From Dendrophyllia cribrosa (taxonomy: Eukaryota; Cnidaria; Anthozoa; Scleractinia; Dendrophylliidae), in assembly GCA_024195265.1 (NCBI GenBank), contig JAJLRJ010000002.1, positions 17,368,941 to 17,432,940 on the forward strand: a stretch of 64,000 nt of DNA, read 5' to 3'. Shown here piece after piece: positions 1-11,700 of the stretch. Position numbers and translations under genes: made by a program. Numbering within the stretch: the first letter of the stretch is position 1; each line of letters opens with the position of its first letter. The notes beneath the pieces were generated by a model, which had not been told where the DNA came from, did no database searches, and worked only from the letters and a program-made list of their open reading frames with translations.

Positions 1-95
1 AATGGGAATTAATGTCGCGGAGATTAACGCTCACAAAAATTAACACGACTTAAAAGTTCGCGTTAATTGTGTGAAGCGTTGATTCCCTATAAATC
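1..95. mobile_element. Fragment of the TTAACGCG-rich MITE family
   Basis: Bases 5-95 contain several versions of AATTAACGCG and end with GAGATTAACGCT and GCGTTGATTCCCTATAA motifs. They resemble the right part of the complete element at 40338-40784. The copy is cut by the window edge. Confidence 0.6.
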
Positions 96-103
96 TCAAA
101 TCT

Positions 104-553
104 CAAATCTTTATTTTAACACGGTAAAAATTCATCAGGTTGGTACAAAATAAAATACAACTACATGATAATTTCTACTAACAATTAATACCTATCTATA
201 AAGTCTATTAATAAAAATGCTACTCGTAATAGGCCATTTCCGAGTTACCTTATGCCTCGTTGTCAAAGCGAGGCTAGGTGCACAACCTTTCATATGGAAA
301 TGAGTTTTATTTGCATTTGAATAAAATCTCATTTCCATATGAAAGGTTGTGCACCTAGCCTCGCTTTGACGACGAGGCAAACGTAACTCGGAAATGGCCT
401 ATTACACTGAACTAGTCCTGTTTTCCATGATTGCCGTGTATTTAACTTAATTAACTAAAATGAAGATCTAACAATTGCTTAAAACGATTGAGAGATTTCT
501 CTTGCCTTAGATTGTAGGGCAGACTGTTCCAGAGAGTTGCACCTCTATTCTCT
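104..553 (-). mobile_element. 3' end of a non-LTR retrotransposon (LINE): reverse transcriptase C-terminus, UTR and microsatellite tail
   Basis: On the minus strand, 553-451 encode RGATLWNSLPYNLR then SLNRFKQLLDLHFS and a stop. This is the typical C-terminal pattern of CR1/L2/RTE-X-like LINE reverse transcriptases. The UTR continues to AATAAAGA and a short ATTTGAG repeat at 99-118, a common LINE end. It is interrupted by the foldback at 228-403, and its 5' side is cut by the palindrome at 547-724. It is a dead remnant. Confidence 0.7.
228..403. repeat. Foldback MITE (AATAGGCCATTTCCGAGT family), copy 1
   Basis: The two arms of about 75 bp are near-perfect reverse complements, centred near 315, with ends AATAGGCCATTTCCGAGT and its complement. 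Related copies lie at 11989-12835 (interrupted), 25267-25406 and 43348-43478. No coding potential. Confidence 0.85.
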
Positions 554-724
554 ATTTTCGAATTGTCCATAATACACTTTGTTTGCCCCCCAAATTTTGC
601 ATAAACTATTGTTTGTAAATGCTCTTGAGAGGACTGCATATTCCCAAGAGCATTTCAAAACAATAGTTTATGCAAAATTTGGGGGCAAACAAAGTGTATT
701 ATGGGCAATTCGAAAATAGAGAAT
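547..724. repeat. Palindromic MITE (ATTCTCTATTTTCGAATTG family)
   Basis: Arms of about 80 bp around a loop near 640 (AGAGCATTTCAAAACAATAG and its complement). A second copy is at 53998-54147, inside another palindrome. Confidence 0.82.
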
Positions 725-793
725 AGCTAAAGCTGTTTTTTAAGTAGTTAGGTAAAACATCAATGACTTTAAAGAAAAAAAAATTGTTCTTAC

Positions 794-1000
794 GTCATTT
801 ATTCCAGTCAAATCCACCGTTACTTTGACGTAAAACTGTGCGCTCGCGAAGGTCAAGCTGTAACTTGCTGATATAAACACTTCAGCTTTTATGAGGTTAA
901 GGAAATTTCCTTGAATCAGCAACTCCATTTGGGACATGGTAAGGTTGAGACGGCAATAAACTGAGATTCCCAGAAGCTCCGTGTACCCCTCGATGTATGC
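794..1000 (-). CDS. Gene A exon 18 (last coding exon in the window)
   Basis: Phase 0-0, 69 codons: AYIEGYTELLGISVYCRL, NLTMSQMELLIQGNFLNL, IKAEVFISASYSLTFASA, QFYVKVTVDLTGIND. The acceptor is TTTTCACGATTAG and the donor GTAAGA. There is no stop, and no further exon is visible at 1-793, so the next one should lie to the left of the window. It aligns by eye with exon 13 after the YIE/YVE junction. Confidence 0.78.
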
Positions 1001-4000
1001 CTAATCGTGAAAAACAAGAACACAATGGATCGGCGGTTGGTAATCACGGCAAAGAGCAACAGACAGATATGCAAATTTTCACTAGTTCCATCATCTGTAA
1101 ACCTTTTTAATTCCCCAGTGTAAAACGCGTTAAAAGACGTTTGCTGTAGTAATTTTTTTGCAAATTCGTCAGTGTAATTACGTCATCCAGTTGTCCAGAC
1201 AGTCTCGTTTCGCACAATGCATATATTATGTCACGCTAAGATGTTTTGGTCGTTTTAAATGTTTTACTCTTCAATTCTTCGACTTCAAACTCAGTATGGA
1301 AAATTAAAACCGATCTGTGGACTTAACCTTACGTTGTTTCGTTTTCACTAGATGGCTCTTAGAGACCGTTGATTATCATTATTTTTAGCATTCTCGTCAC
1401 TATATAATTATACATACACCTAATTGCAATAACGTTGTCATGGAAAAATGAAAAATGAAAACACGAAAAGTGAATAGGCCAATAGGAATTAATTAGGCAT
1501 ACAAAGGGAAACGCCCAAAGAAACGGCCTCAAAACGCCTCAGAATACAGATAAATCATGATATATTTAATTACACGATAAATGTACAGTTATTAACGTAT
1601 GGGTTCCCTGTTAATGCTGCAAGCTAAAATTATTAAGCTAATTAATCCCTTTTTGGCTTTTTGGCTTTTTTGTACTTGTATGAAAATGGAAATTGATATC
1701 GAATAAATCGATTAAAACGTCGTTCAAAACAGATTTATGGTTAACTTTTTTTACAAAATGTCTCTTTTAACATTTTAAAGCCAGAGCTTGTCACACCTTG
1801 AGTCGAATGATGTGGCCCTAACTTTTCAGCCTGGTAATAAAATCATACCGTGGGACCATTCAAATTTAGGTTCTTCAGCAGTACTTTAACAATACTTTCC
1901 TATGATACTGTCTTTTATGCTGTGCAAGGTAGTTCCAGCTTTAAAGTCTGTGGATGAAATTCTACAGTGTGACCATTCAAATGAAAGCTACTGAGCAGTA
2001 CTTTTCTATGGTACTGTTTATTACGCTGTACAATGTGGTTTTAACTTTTCGGTCTGTAGATGAAATTCTACAGTGTGACAATTCAAATGAAAGCTACTGA
2101 GCAGTACTTTTCTATGGTACTGTCTATCATGCTGTACAATGTGGTTTTAACTTTTGAGTTTGTGGAATTGTTTGTTCATTTTTTGGCTGGTTAGGTCTCT
2201 CGCAGATCCTACGTATTCCGTTAGCAGCATTATCGTTTGCGGTCCTTTGCAGATTTCGCTTTTATTTTTATATTTTGGGACCGTAGGTCTTTACAGATCC
2301 GATATGCTGTGTTTTTTAAGCATGGTTTGTCCACGCGTTTAAATGTTCAGATCGGCTTTGTCCATCTACATTTCTCTTTGCGAGACATCTTTGCGACACT
2401 ATGGGCTCTTTGTTCCTCGGAACACGTGATGTGGCAGCGCGTGATTCGAGTGACAAGTGAGTACATAGTACGGAACTTGATATGGTGAACTGGTCATTGT
2501 GAAATCTATTTGCGCTGGCTTTCTTGCTGGCGACATTTAGTTCGCTACACGGTGCTGATGAGTTGCAACAACAACGAAACAGCTGTCCACGGTTGCGATC
2601 CTACTTTATCGGTTTCTGTCGTGATGGTGTCTCGCAAAGTCTATTTTTTAACGTACATTGTAGTCAGATCAGCCCTGCAGTTTGTTTTAACTTTTGAGTC
2701 TGTGGATGAAATTCTACAGTTGTGACCATTCAAATGAAAGCCACCGAGCAGTACTTTCCTGTGGTACTGTTTATTGTGCTGTACAAGGTGGTTTTAACTT
2801 TTGAGTCTGTGGATGAAATTCTAATGTGACCATTCAAATGAAAGCTCTTCAGCAGTATTTTGCTATGGCGCTGTTTATTTTTCAGGTTTTTCTTACCAAA
2901 TGTAATTAGGCTATAGTTCATTAATTGAGATTGTGGTGCTCTTAGCAACGGGATTACTCAATAAGCAACTTTGAAATTTCTTTAACTTCGAACAAAGTCT
3001 CAGTCAGTTGCAGATAGTGAATCATGTTTATTATCGTCGTTCGGGTAAGAATAACAATTTGGGCGCAATCCCCCACCCCACCCCCTCCCCTTCTCCCCCA
3101 AACAACGTTGACAAATGTCCGTCAATACTCTTGTATAAATCTGCGTTGGATCATCAAAACTCAACATTGATTCGGGGGAGGAGAGAAATGGATTATTTCA
3201 ATAACATCTTGGTAAGTGTCCCATCACTTATGACTAGCATACTACAGTAGGTTCAATAAGGGTTGAGACAGACTACCATGTTTCGGCAACTTAAACACCG
3301 TTAGAATAATTACTCGACTTAATGTTCCAATATCGCAACCAAAGGGTTAACCTTTAACTTCCAAGAGTGCAAAAAAATCAAGAAAAATACAAATTTCATT
3401 TTCGGTAAAATAACTGAAAAACGAATAGTACCATACGAAAGTACTGCCGAAGAGGTTAAAACTACTTAATATGTCTCCATAATTGTCGCTAGCGGTGAAA
3501 GGGTTAAACTGAGTGGGTTCCGTGCTGTTAAAAAGACACACTGTCCCGCCGAAATAAAGTACTGCCGAAGAGGTTTCATTTGAAGTTAAAACTACACAAT
3601 ATGTCTCCATAATTGTCGCTAGCGGTGAAAGGGTTAAACTGAGTGGGTTCCGTGCTGATAAAAAGGCACACTGTCCCGCCGAAATAAAGTACTGCCGTAG
3701 AGGTTTCATTTGAAGTTAAAACTACATGATTGATGTCTCCATAATTGTCGCTAGCGGTGAAAGAGTTAAACTGAGTGGGTTCCGTGCTGATAAAAAGCCA
3801 CACTGTCCCGCCGAAATAACAAATAACCTTTTTATTGAATAAAAATATTCTATAGAGCAATTTAGAAGCAGTAGTGCAGGATTACAAGGATGGAAGTGGA
3901 TTACAATTAATCAAATCCAAATTACCACTCGTGCAGAAGTTTGACATTTTTAGCCATTGTTTTTCTCTTTAGCCGTTCACATTTTTTTGCTCTCGTCATT

Positions 4001-7000
4001 TTTGGCGATTTTTTCGTCATATTTCAAGACACAAAAGTAAGTTTAAGGCAAGCTCCTGGCCATAATCATGAAAACAAGATATTTTATCCGGGACAGTGTC
4101 CTTTTCAATGCTTCATCGACCACCCCAAAACGCACTCACTTACCTCAATGTAAGGTGGAATCTGTCTAGCATTAACATAGAACCACGGTCCCACGCTGCT
4201 GTCGGTAGGACTTCGTTGGATTTTAGCGATACCTAAAATATCCACTGGGTCAGGCTTCAAGTCCACAAAAACTGCCTGAAAAAAAATATAACATAAACAG
4301 ATTAACAGAATCATACTTTGTGTTGGCTAAATTGTAAATTTCTTTTGAATTGCAACACGTCAAAAAAAGAAATCATTTTCAATGATGAAAACTAGTGGGG
4401 TGTGAAAACGTTTGGACTTTTGGACGACTTTTTATCCGAAATAAGTACCCCGAAGTTTTCATGCTTAAAAATAGTCCGGGAGGTACTCACAAAGTTTTGT
4501 ACGGGTATGCTCTGCCCCGAGGTCCCAACGCGCCTTACCCTTTTATATACCGTTTTTAACAGAAAAGGTAACTCTTTCATATATCTTTCATTGAAAATGG
4601 CCCCCTTTCATATACCTACAGAAGAAACACTGCATCTCTACTTCTTTTGAATTGCAACACGTCAAAAAAATGAAATCATTTTCAATTATGAAAACTAGTG
4701 GGGTGTGAAAACGTTTGGACTTTTGGACGACTTTTTATCCGAAATAAGTACCCCGAAGTTTTAAGGTTAAAAAATAGTCCGGGAGGTACTCACAAAGTTT
4801 TGTACGGGTATGCTCTGCCCCGAGGTCCCAACCCGCCTTACCTTTTTATCTACCGTTTTTAACAGAAAAGCCAGGTTTTTAAAGGTAACTCTTTCATATA
4901 TCTTTCATTGAAAATGGCCCCCCTTTCATTCCACCGCGGTCAAACGTCGATCCGAGGCGTTTTTCGTTTTATTTAGTGGGATTTTATTTAATATTAAGTG
5001 GAAATATGGGCAAGGATGTATAAAAAATAGTTGACGTTACTATCTTTCAATTTTCTCAAAATGATGAGCTTTTTTCCGTTGAAAACTGATCAAAACTCTT
5101 TGCGCTTGATCAAAATTATGTTGACAAATGGCGTCGACAATTTTGCAGTTCACAGTTTTTAAATGCTTAGAACATTTTTGGTAAACTTTCAAAACGTTTG
5201 GTAAATTGACAGTGTATTGGCAATATATTAAACTTTAAACAGTGAAAATGACAACCTTAACTTTTAAGTATACTTTGCTTAACTTTTGCAAATTTCTCTC
5301 GTTTGACCGCGATTAACCCTATCATATACCTACAGAAGAAACACTGCATCTCTACTATACCTTGAAATAAACTTCCACGGGAAATCATCAAGCGTTACCA
5401 CTAATGATGTTAACCGAACAATTATATTCATTATTTAGTTCACGCCGTGGTGGGAGTCAAGATACCTAAATGGCAGTTTTCCCTACCCCTTTCTATACTT
5501 CAACTCGTGAAATTCCTACCCCCCGGGGGGGGGGGGGGGGGGGGGGGGTACTCCCGACAATTTAGGATAGGTGTGTGCCGCCAAGGTTCTCAAACCCTGA
5601 CCCTATTTAAGGGTAGAAAATCGAGATTTGATACCCTTTTAAGGCCCAATTCAGGCGTGAAGTACAGTTTTAACAGACCATATCTTTTTCGTTTTGCGCG
5701 TTGCGGTGAATACTGCAATTCGTGACCCTATCTAAGGATCACAATACCAAAAATACCAAAAAGGATACCCTATTTAAGGACTGAGCACCTCAAAAACCCT
5801 ACCCTATCGGCGGCACATACCTATATAGTGTATATAAGGGAGTACCCCCCCCCCCCCCCCCCCCCCCCCCCGGGTTCCTACCCTTTTATATACCTCCAGC
5901 CTATAAAAAGATAAAAAGGTACCCCTTTCGGGAGGAGCATCCCCGTATAGCCCATTGTAGGGAGTAGGGAGTACACCCACCCCCCCCCCCCCCCGCCCCT
6001 CCCCGGGGGTGTAAATAGTATCAAAAATCGTGATAGAATCACAAAATGCGCATGATGGAAAGGAAGCATCAGACAGGTTCTACGCCTGTATGCATTCAAT
6101 GTTACTCACTCACCGTATCTGATACCCTGACATTTGCGAAAATTCCCCATCCCAGAATGTTGACTTTTCCTTTAATATAAAATCCTTTGTAGATCAACGG
6201 ACCGCCAGCAATTCGCAGATCAAAGTCCGCTGTAGCGTAAGAAGTCTGAAAATATTAAGTAATGCACGTATTAAGTAATTGGAACGTATCGTTAAGTAAA
6301 TCCTTATTTAGGAGAAACGTATCTTTTTTGGGGGAAACCAAACGCCAACTGAATGAACGCTTTGGAGAACATCGCCGCTCCATCCTCAATCACCACAATC
6401 TTTTCAATCCTACTCCTGTTTCAATACATTTTAACCAACCTGGCCACTCTATTAACGACATCCTCCTCATTCCCTTGGAACTCATCCACAACAACCGCGA
6501 CTCAGTCAGGAAGGCACACGAGGCCCATCTTATAGATAAAGCGAAGACACTTGATCCTCATGGTATAAATAGACGTGATGAACTTAATTAGTGACATTTA
6601 GTTTATTTCTTACCAATCATTTTCTGTTATTCTGTTGTATGCCATATTTCAAATGATTTATATGTAACAGTCATTTTATTTCTGTATTCATTTTTGTTTT
6701 TTAGCCCCCGTAGAAGGTTTGTTTTGCAAACCGAAATATCGGGCAAATATATTCAACTATTTGTTTTTTTATTTCACTTTTGCCTCTATCTTTTCTTCTT
6801 GCCGTAAAGATCAGTTTGCCGTTGTTATAGTACCTTTACTGTATCTTTTGTACTTTATAATGATTACCACTTATGTTTTACATTCGCGTAATAGACTATT
6901 TTTAGCTTCTAAGACTAAAAGGAGGAGAAACAATTAAAACTGTCACAATGAAACTTGGAGGATAAATAAGAAGTCCCAAAATATACACTTTAAAATCGGT

Positions 7001-8637
7001 GACATGATATAATGACGTCATATAAGACATGATTGATGTCATTGTCTAAAAAGGCGTTCATCTTGAATACGTTATCCTTGCTGTCATAGAAGCGCCAAAA
7101 ACGACTTAGAAGTAATATAATTATAGTTACTAGAACAATGCTGAAATAATTTTAACTTGTAAAAGCGGTCTAACGTTGTATTTACAGTGCGACCACGAAA
7201 AGCGTGAACGCCAAAAGTATGTCTGTAATGTTTATTGTGTTACATCCAATCAGATTCGAGAAGCGGCAGAAGAAAGGCCGACAAATTGTAATCTGTTTGA
7301 CCGAGTCAAGAAACGGCATTATTTCAGTTTTATGCCTTTTTTCCAAAACGTAAGGAAAAAAAAAAACGTTTTCAAAAATAGCCGCGCAGACACAGCGCGA
7401 AATACATTTCCATTCGCTTGATTTATACGCGCTTGCTATCAAAGCCACTACCTATAGGGTATGATAAAACGGCGGTTTGAACTCGGGGCGACTATCAAGT
7501 GATAGCCATTTTGTCGACCACGCATTCAGTCAGTTGAACTAACGAAGATCGAATTTTCACCTCGCAGCGCGCCCGTTCATGTGTCTGTTGTTTTTGTGGT
7601 CGGACGTTCTTTAGACGTCCGCTTTTTAAAACATATTCCAGTCCCTCGATAATCCCATGCACTGGCCTGGCTCGAACAAAGCACGAGGTGAATATCATCC
7701 GGTTGCCTTTGTTGTATATGTAATTCGCAAGCAATAAACTGTTTTACTTCATCATTTTGTCGATAAAAGTGGCGGATAATGAAGGCTGCATGTTGCATGC
7801 GCGTAAGCAAACCAATGCAAATGTATTCACTTAACGTCTGCACGGCTATTTCTTAAAAAATCCTTGCAGTTTGTTTTTCTTCACAGTTTCTAACTCAAAA
7901 ATAAAAAAGACGCCTGTTTAATCAGACGTGTTTTGAAAGAAAAAGTCATACAAATGAAATAATGCAGTTTCGTGACTCGGTCAAACAGATCACTATTTGT
8001 CGGCTTTTAGTCTGCCGGTTATCGAATCTGATTGGCCGCAACACAATTAACATTCTAAACATATTTTCGGCGTTCAGGCTTTTCGTGGTCGCACTGTTAA
8101 AGAAAATTTCAAATTGCCAAAAATTGGCTGCCATGGAGACACCACACGTCAAACACAGACACCTGTTAAATAAAAATGTTTCGAGATAAATTAAATGTAA
8201 CAAAGTTTGGTGGATAGTATTTAATTGTTGTCGAAGTTCTACTTGTTCAAAGTCAGCAAGGGTAGTGTCCCCAACCCCAGTCGACTGGATGGGATTATAA
8301 GCAACCACTTAATATTCTTTTGGGTTGGCAATTGGGTTAAATGGTTATTCTAAAATATCAAGCTAACCTCGACGCCTTCTGGGAAGCCAGTTGCTGCTAC
8401 GGGAGGTGGAAGTTCGAAAGTTGCCCCCAGCAGTCTGAAGATCTTTCCCAATGTGAGCGCTGTGATGGACGCGTAGAAGAACTGTGGCTCTCCAACACCG
8501 ACGTATCCACTACCACCAAAACAATGACCCTAAGTAGAAATAAAAAATGGCCCTGAGTGACGGTAAGCAATGGTCCTAAGTAACAATAAACTGAGTAACA
8601 ATAAACAATGGCCCTGAGTGACAGCAAGTAATGGCCG

Positions 8638-8706
<69 letters not shown>

Positions 8707-11700
8707 GTCGGCCACAGCCGAGCCTTAATAAGACTATTCCAAACTCTACGATCAAGCATCAGTGCCTGATGACCCTGAGTAACAATAAACAATGGCCCTG
8801 AGTGACAGTAAGTAGTGGCCCTGAGTAACACTAAACAATGACCCTGAGTAACACTAAACAATGACCCTGAGTAACAAGACACAATGACCTTGAGTAACAA
8901 TAAATAACGGCCCTATTTAACAACTAGTAGTAATCATAGATTATAGTGCGTCTCCATATCCCGTGGCACCTCGTCTTGACCTAGTACCTCAGTTTCATAA
9001 ATTAATTTATCCACTGTTTAAAAGGGCTATGTCGCGAAATATGTCACGCAGGCAAAAACGTGGGGCCGACATCAAACAAATCATTCACGCTATCGCCGTG
9101 GGATCGGGCAAAATCCTGCCGTGCTGTGTACTCCGAAAGGTCTCAGATTTTTCCGACGTATAAATAGTATATTTGTCTTGATTTCATTTTGGTTATTTCT
9201 CCGATTCTGAAATCATACTCCTCAGTACATGTACTAATACCGGAACCGGAAATGAGAAATTTCCGAGAAAGCCTGAAAAAGTGCTCCCGTGATAAACTTC
9301 TTGGACACCGCGCATGAAATCGACGTTTAAGTCACGCAACATTCAACGTCAATTTCGCAGGATTTTTCGGATAAAATTACAACTACCAGTTGCAAGTAAG
9401 ACACAAGACTATTGAATATAATTCATTTATTAGCTAGACAAATTGTAGTCACAAAACTGCGAAATCTTTAGTCGCAAATGCGCTCGATACAGGCGCAATT
9501 TCGAGCACTGCAAAGTTATTAAATCTGCGTTCGCCCTGGCGCGGACGGTCAGTGAATTATTGCTACAAGACATACAGCGAATTGCACCGTACCGTAGAAC
9601 ATCGCGAAGAACGACGTCGGTATTTAGGTGAAAGCTTCCCCAATCAGGCAGAGAACCACAGCAAAATCAAGATATAACATTCAAAACATACCAGAACGGT
9701 AGAGAGGAAAATCCGATAACTTTGCTTGATTCAAAGAGACCCAACAACTTACTTGGTCCGGAGAAGAACCTTCGTCCAATTTTTCCACTGCATACTTTAA
9801 GTAGGCATTGAAATATTGAGCCGTACGATTCCAAAATCGGGAAAATATCCGAAACTAAGTCAAGACAAATAGATTATTCACATGTGACATTTCGGAACCC
9901 CAGCTCCCCAGGATGATGCCTGATTTCCACGCGCTGGGAATGCTGGATACTATTGTGACGTTTCAACATGGCGCAGATTTGGTACCGACACTTTTCTCAA
10001 TTCGTTCCGCTTAGACGACGCGCTAAGCATGCTGGATACTATTGTGACGTTTCAACATGGCGCAGATTTGGTACCGACACTTTTCTCGATTCGTTCCGCC
10101 TAGCCGACAAGATTAGGAAGCGTCTCCTTCGTCGACGCAATAAGCAATGGTTCTGAGTAACAATAAACAATGGCCCTGAGTGACAATAAACAATGGCCTT
10201 GAGTAACAATAAACAATGACCCTGAGTGACAATAAACAATGGCCCTGAGTGACAATAAACAATGGCCCTGAGTGACAATAAACAATGGCCCTGAGTGACA
10301 ATAAATGGTCCTGAGTGATAATAAATTGCTTAGCATTCTGTGGAACCCTTCTTTCTTGAGTTTACTGTCTGGGCGCTTATTTTAAACTTACGGAAGAATA
10401 AAACCGATTATTATGTTAGGAAACATATTGTGCACGACCATAAACCCAGCGCAAACGCCACCCTTCTTTGTACTGTAAGTGGAGAGGTTGGTTTTTGATT
10501 CAATGTTGAAAATTGTAAGGGCCAGGATGCTCATTCGACATAAGAAGCCATTTAATCGAGAAATTAGAACAAACAAGAAGCTGTACACAGCTTGAACTCG
10601 TGGCGTTTTTAAATTATTGCAGCATTGTTTCCCGAGTGTTTTGAGTGCTTTTACGGAGAAACAAAGCTTAAAATTATGTCTAATCAAAGGCTCCTAAGAG
10701 CCAACCCGTGTAGAAGAAATGCGAACGCGTAACGCAATATTGCCGTAAGCTTACGTTTCCACACTGACACGGTTCGATATTTAAAAAAAAAAAAAATGAA
10801 ACGTAAGAATTTTTGACGAACGGGAAAAAAGAAACAGAACATCACTTTCATAATGTCCAGTCCGAAGAAAAGAAAAACAGGACAAGAAAAAAAAGAAAAA
10901 GAAGGTCTCGAGCGTGAGTTGAACTCGGGCCGTCCGGGGCTAAGCTAAAACCTCTATCCACTGCGCTATCGAAGAACACTTAGTCGATTAGGTCTAAATT
11001 TTATTATTTTAAGGTAGATACGCATCAAAATGCGTGTCTCGGTTGAAAAATCCTTTTAAATAGATTTTAACGTTGCACTAAAAACTCCAAATGCGAAACA
11101 CCTTTAAGCTTATTGTTGTTTATATTCGTATAAATCAAATAAATTATTGTTATCGCTGGATTCACGTTGTTCTTGTTACGAAACGTATTCGTAACAAAGC
11201 ATTTAATACTCACGAAGTTTACAGCTGATGGAATTGAAGAGCGCGTGAGTGAGTGAGAGAATTTTATTTAGTCACCGTTTCCGATAACCCGTGCATTATG
11301 CTTGCGTGTATACACGGGTTTAAAAGTAAGACTACACTACATTCACTACATTCAGTAGCCGACACTTCAAAGCTCGATCGCTAAGCAAATTGCAAGTTAT
11401 ATAAAACACAAAACTTGCCGGAACAAAAATCCCACAGAAATAAGCGGCGAACACAATATCAAACGGTCCTATCCATCCATGAACGCCTTGCATTGTCTTG
11501 AAAACGTGCAATTGGGGTCATTGTATGCTGTAGTTCTTTACTTTGCTTGTCACTGTCAACACACGGAGAAATTCTGCGGTATGTATTTCATGGCTGAAAG
11601 CCATATAGTCGTCGACATAAACTAAAATATGCATGCATAAATTTGCATGCGCTAATGTGACACGAAAAAAAAACAAGAAAGTCAAAGCCGGATTTACAAC

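Larger units (their letters stand above)
1001..4143. other. Gene A intron 17 (3.1 kb), repeat-filled
   Basis: No exon was found. Bases 1100-1260 match, in inverted orientation, part of 56440-56520 (a shared GACGTAATTAC / GTCATCCAGTTGTC segment). Bases 1865-2880 hold copies of the CAGTACTT repeat family, 2572-2690 a dispersed repeat shared with 52268-52378, and 3441-3820 a tandem array. The rest shows no recognisable feature. Confidence 0.6.

Noticed and set aside
3347..3860. Long minus-strand frames over 120 codons
   Set aside because: They consist of the same ~40-residue stretch repeated, from the tandem array at 3441-3820, with no splice support.
8530..10340. Minus-strand frames rich in HCLLSLRAIVYCHSG and valine runs
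   Set aside because: Translations of the minisatellite and of the TAC microsatellite.
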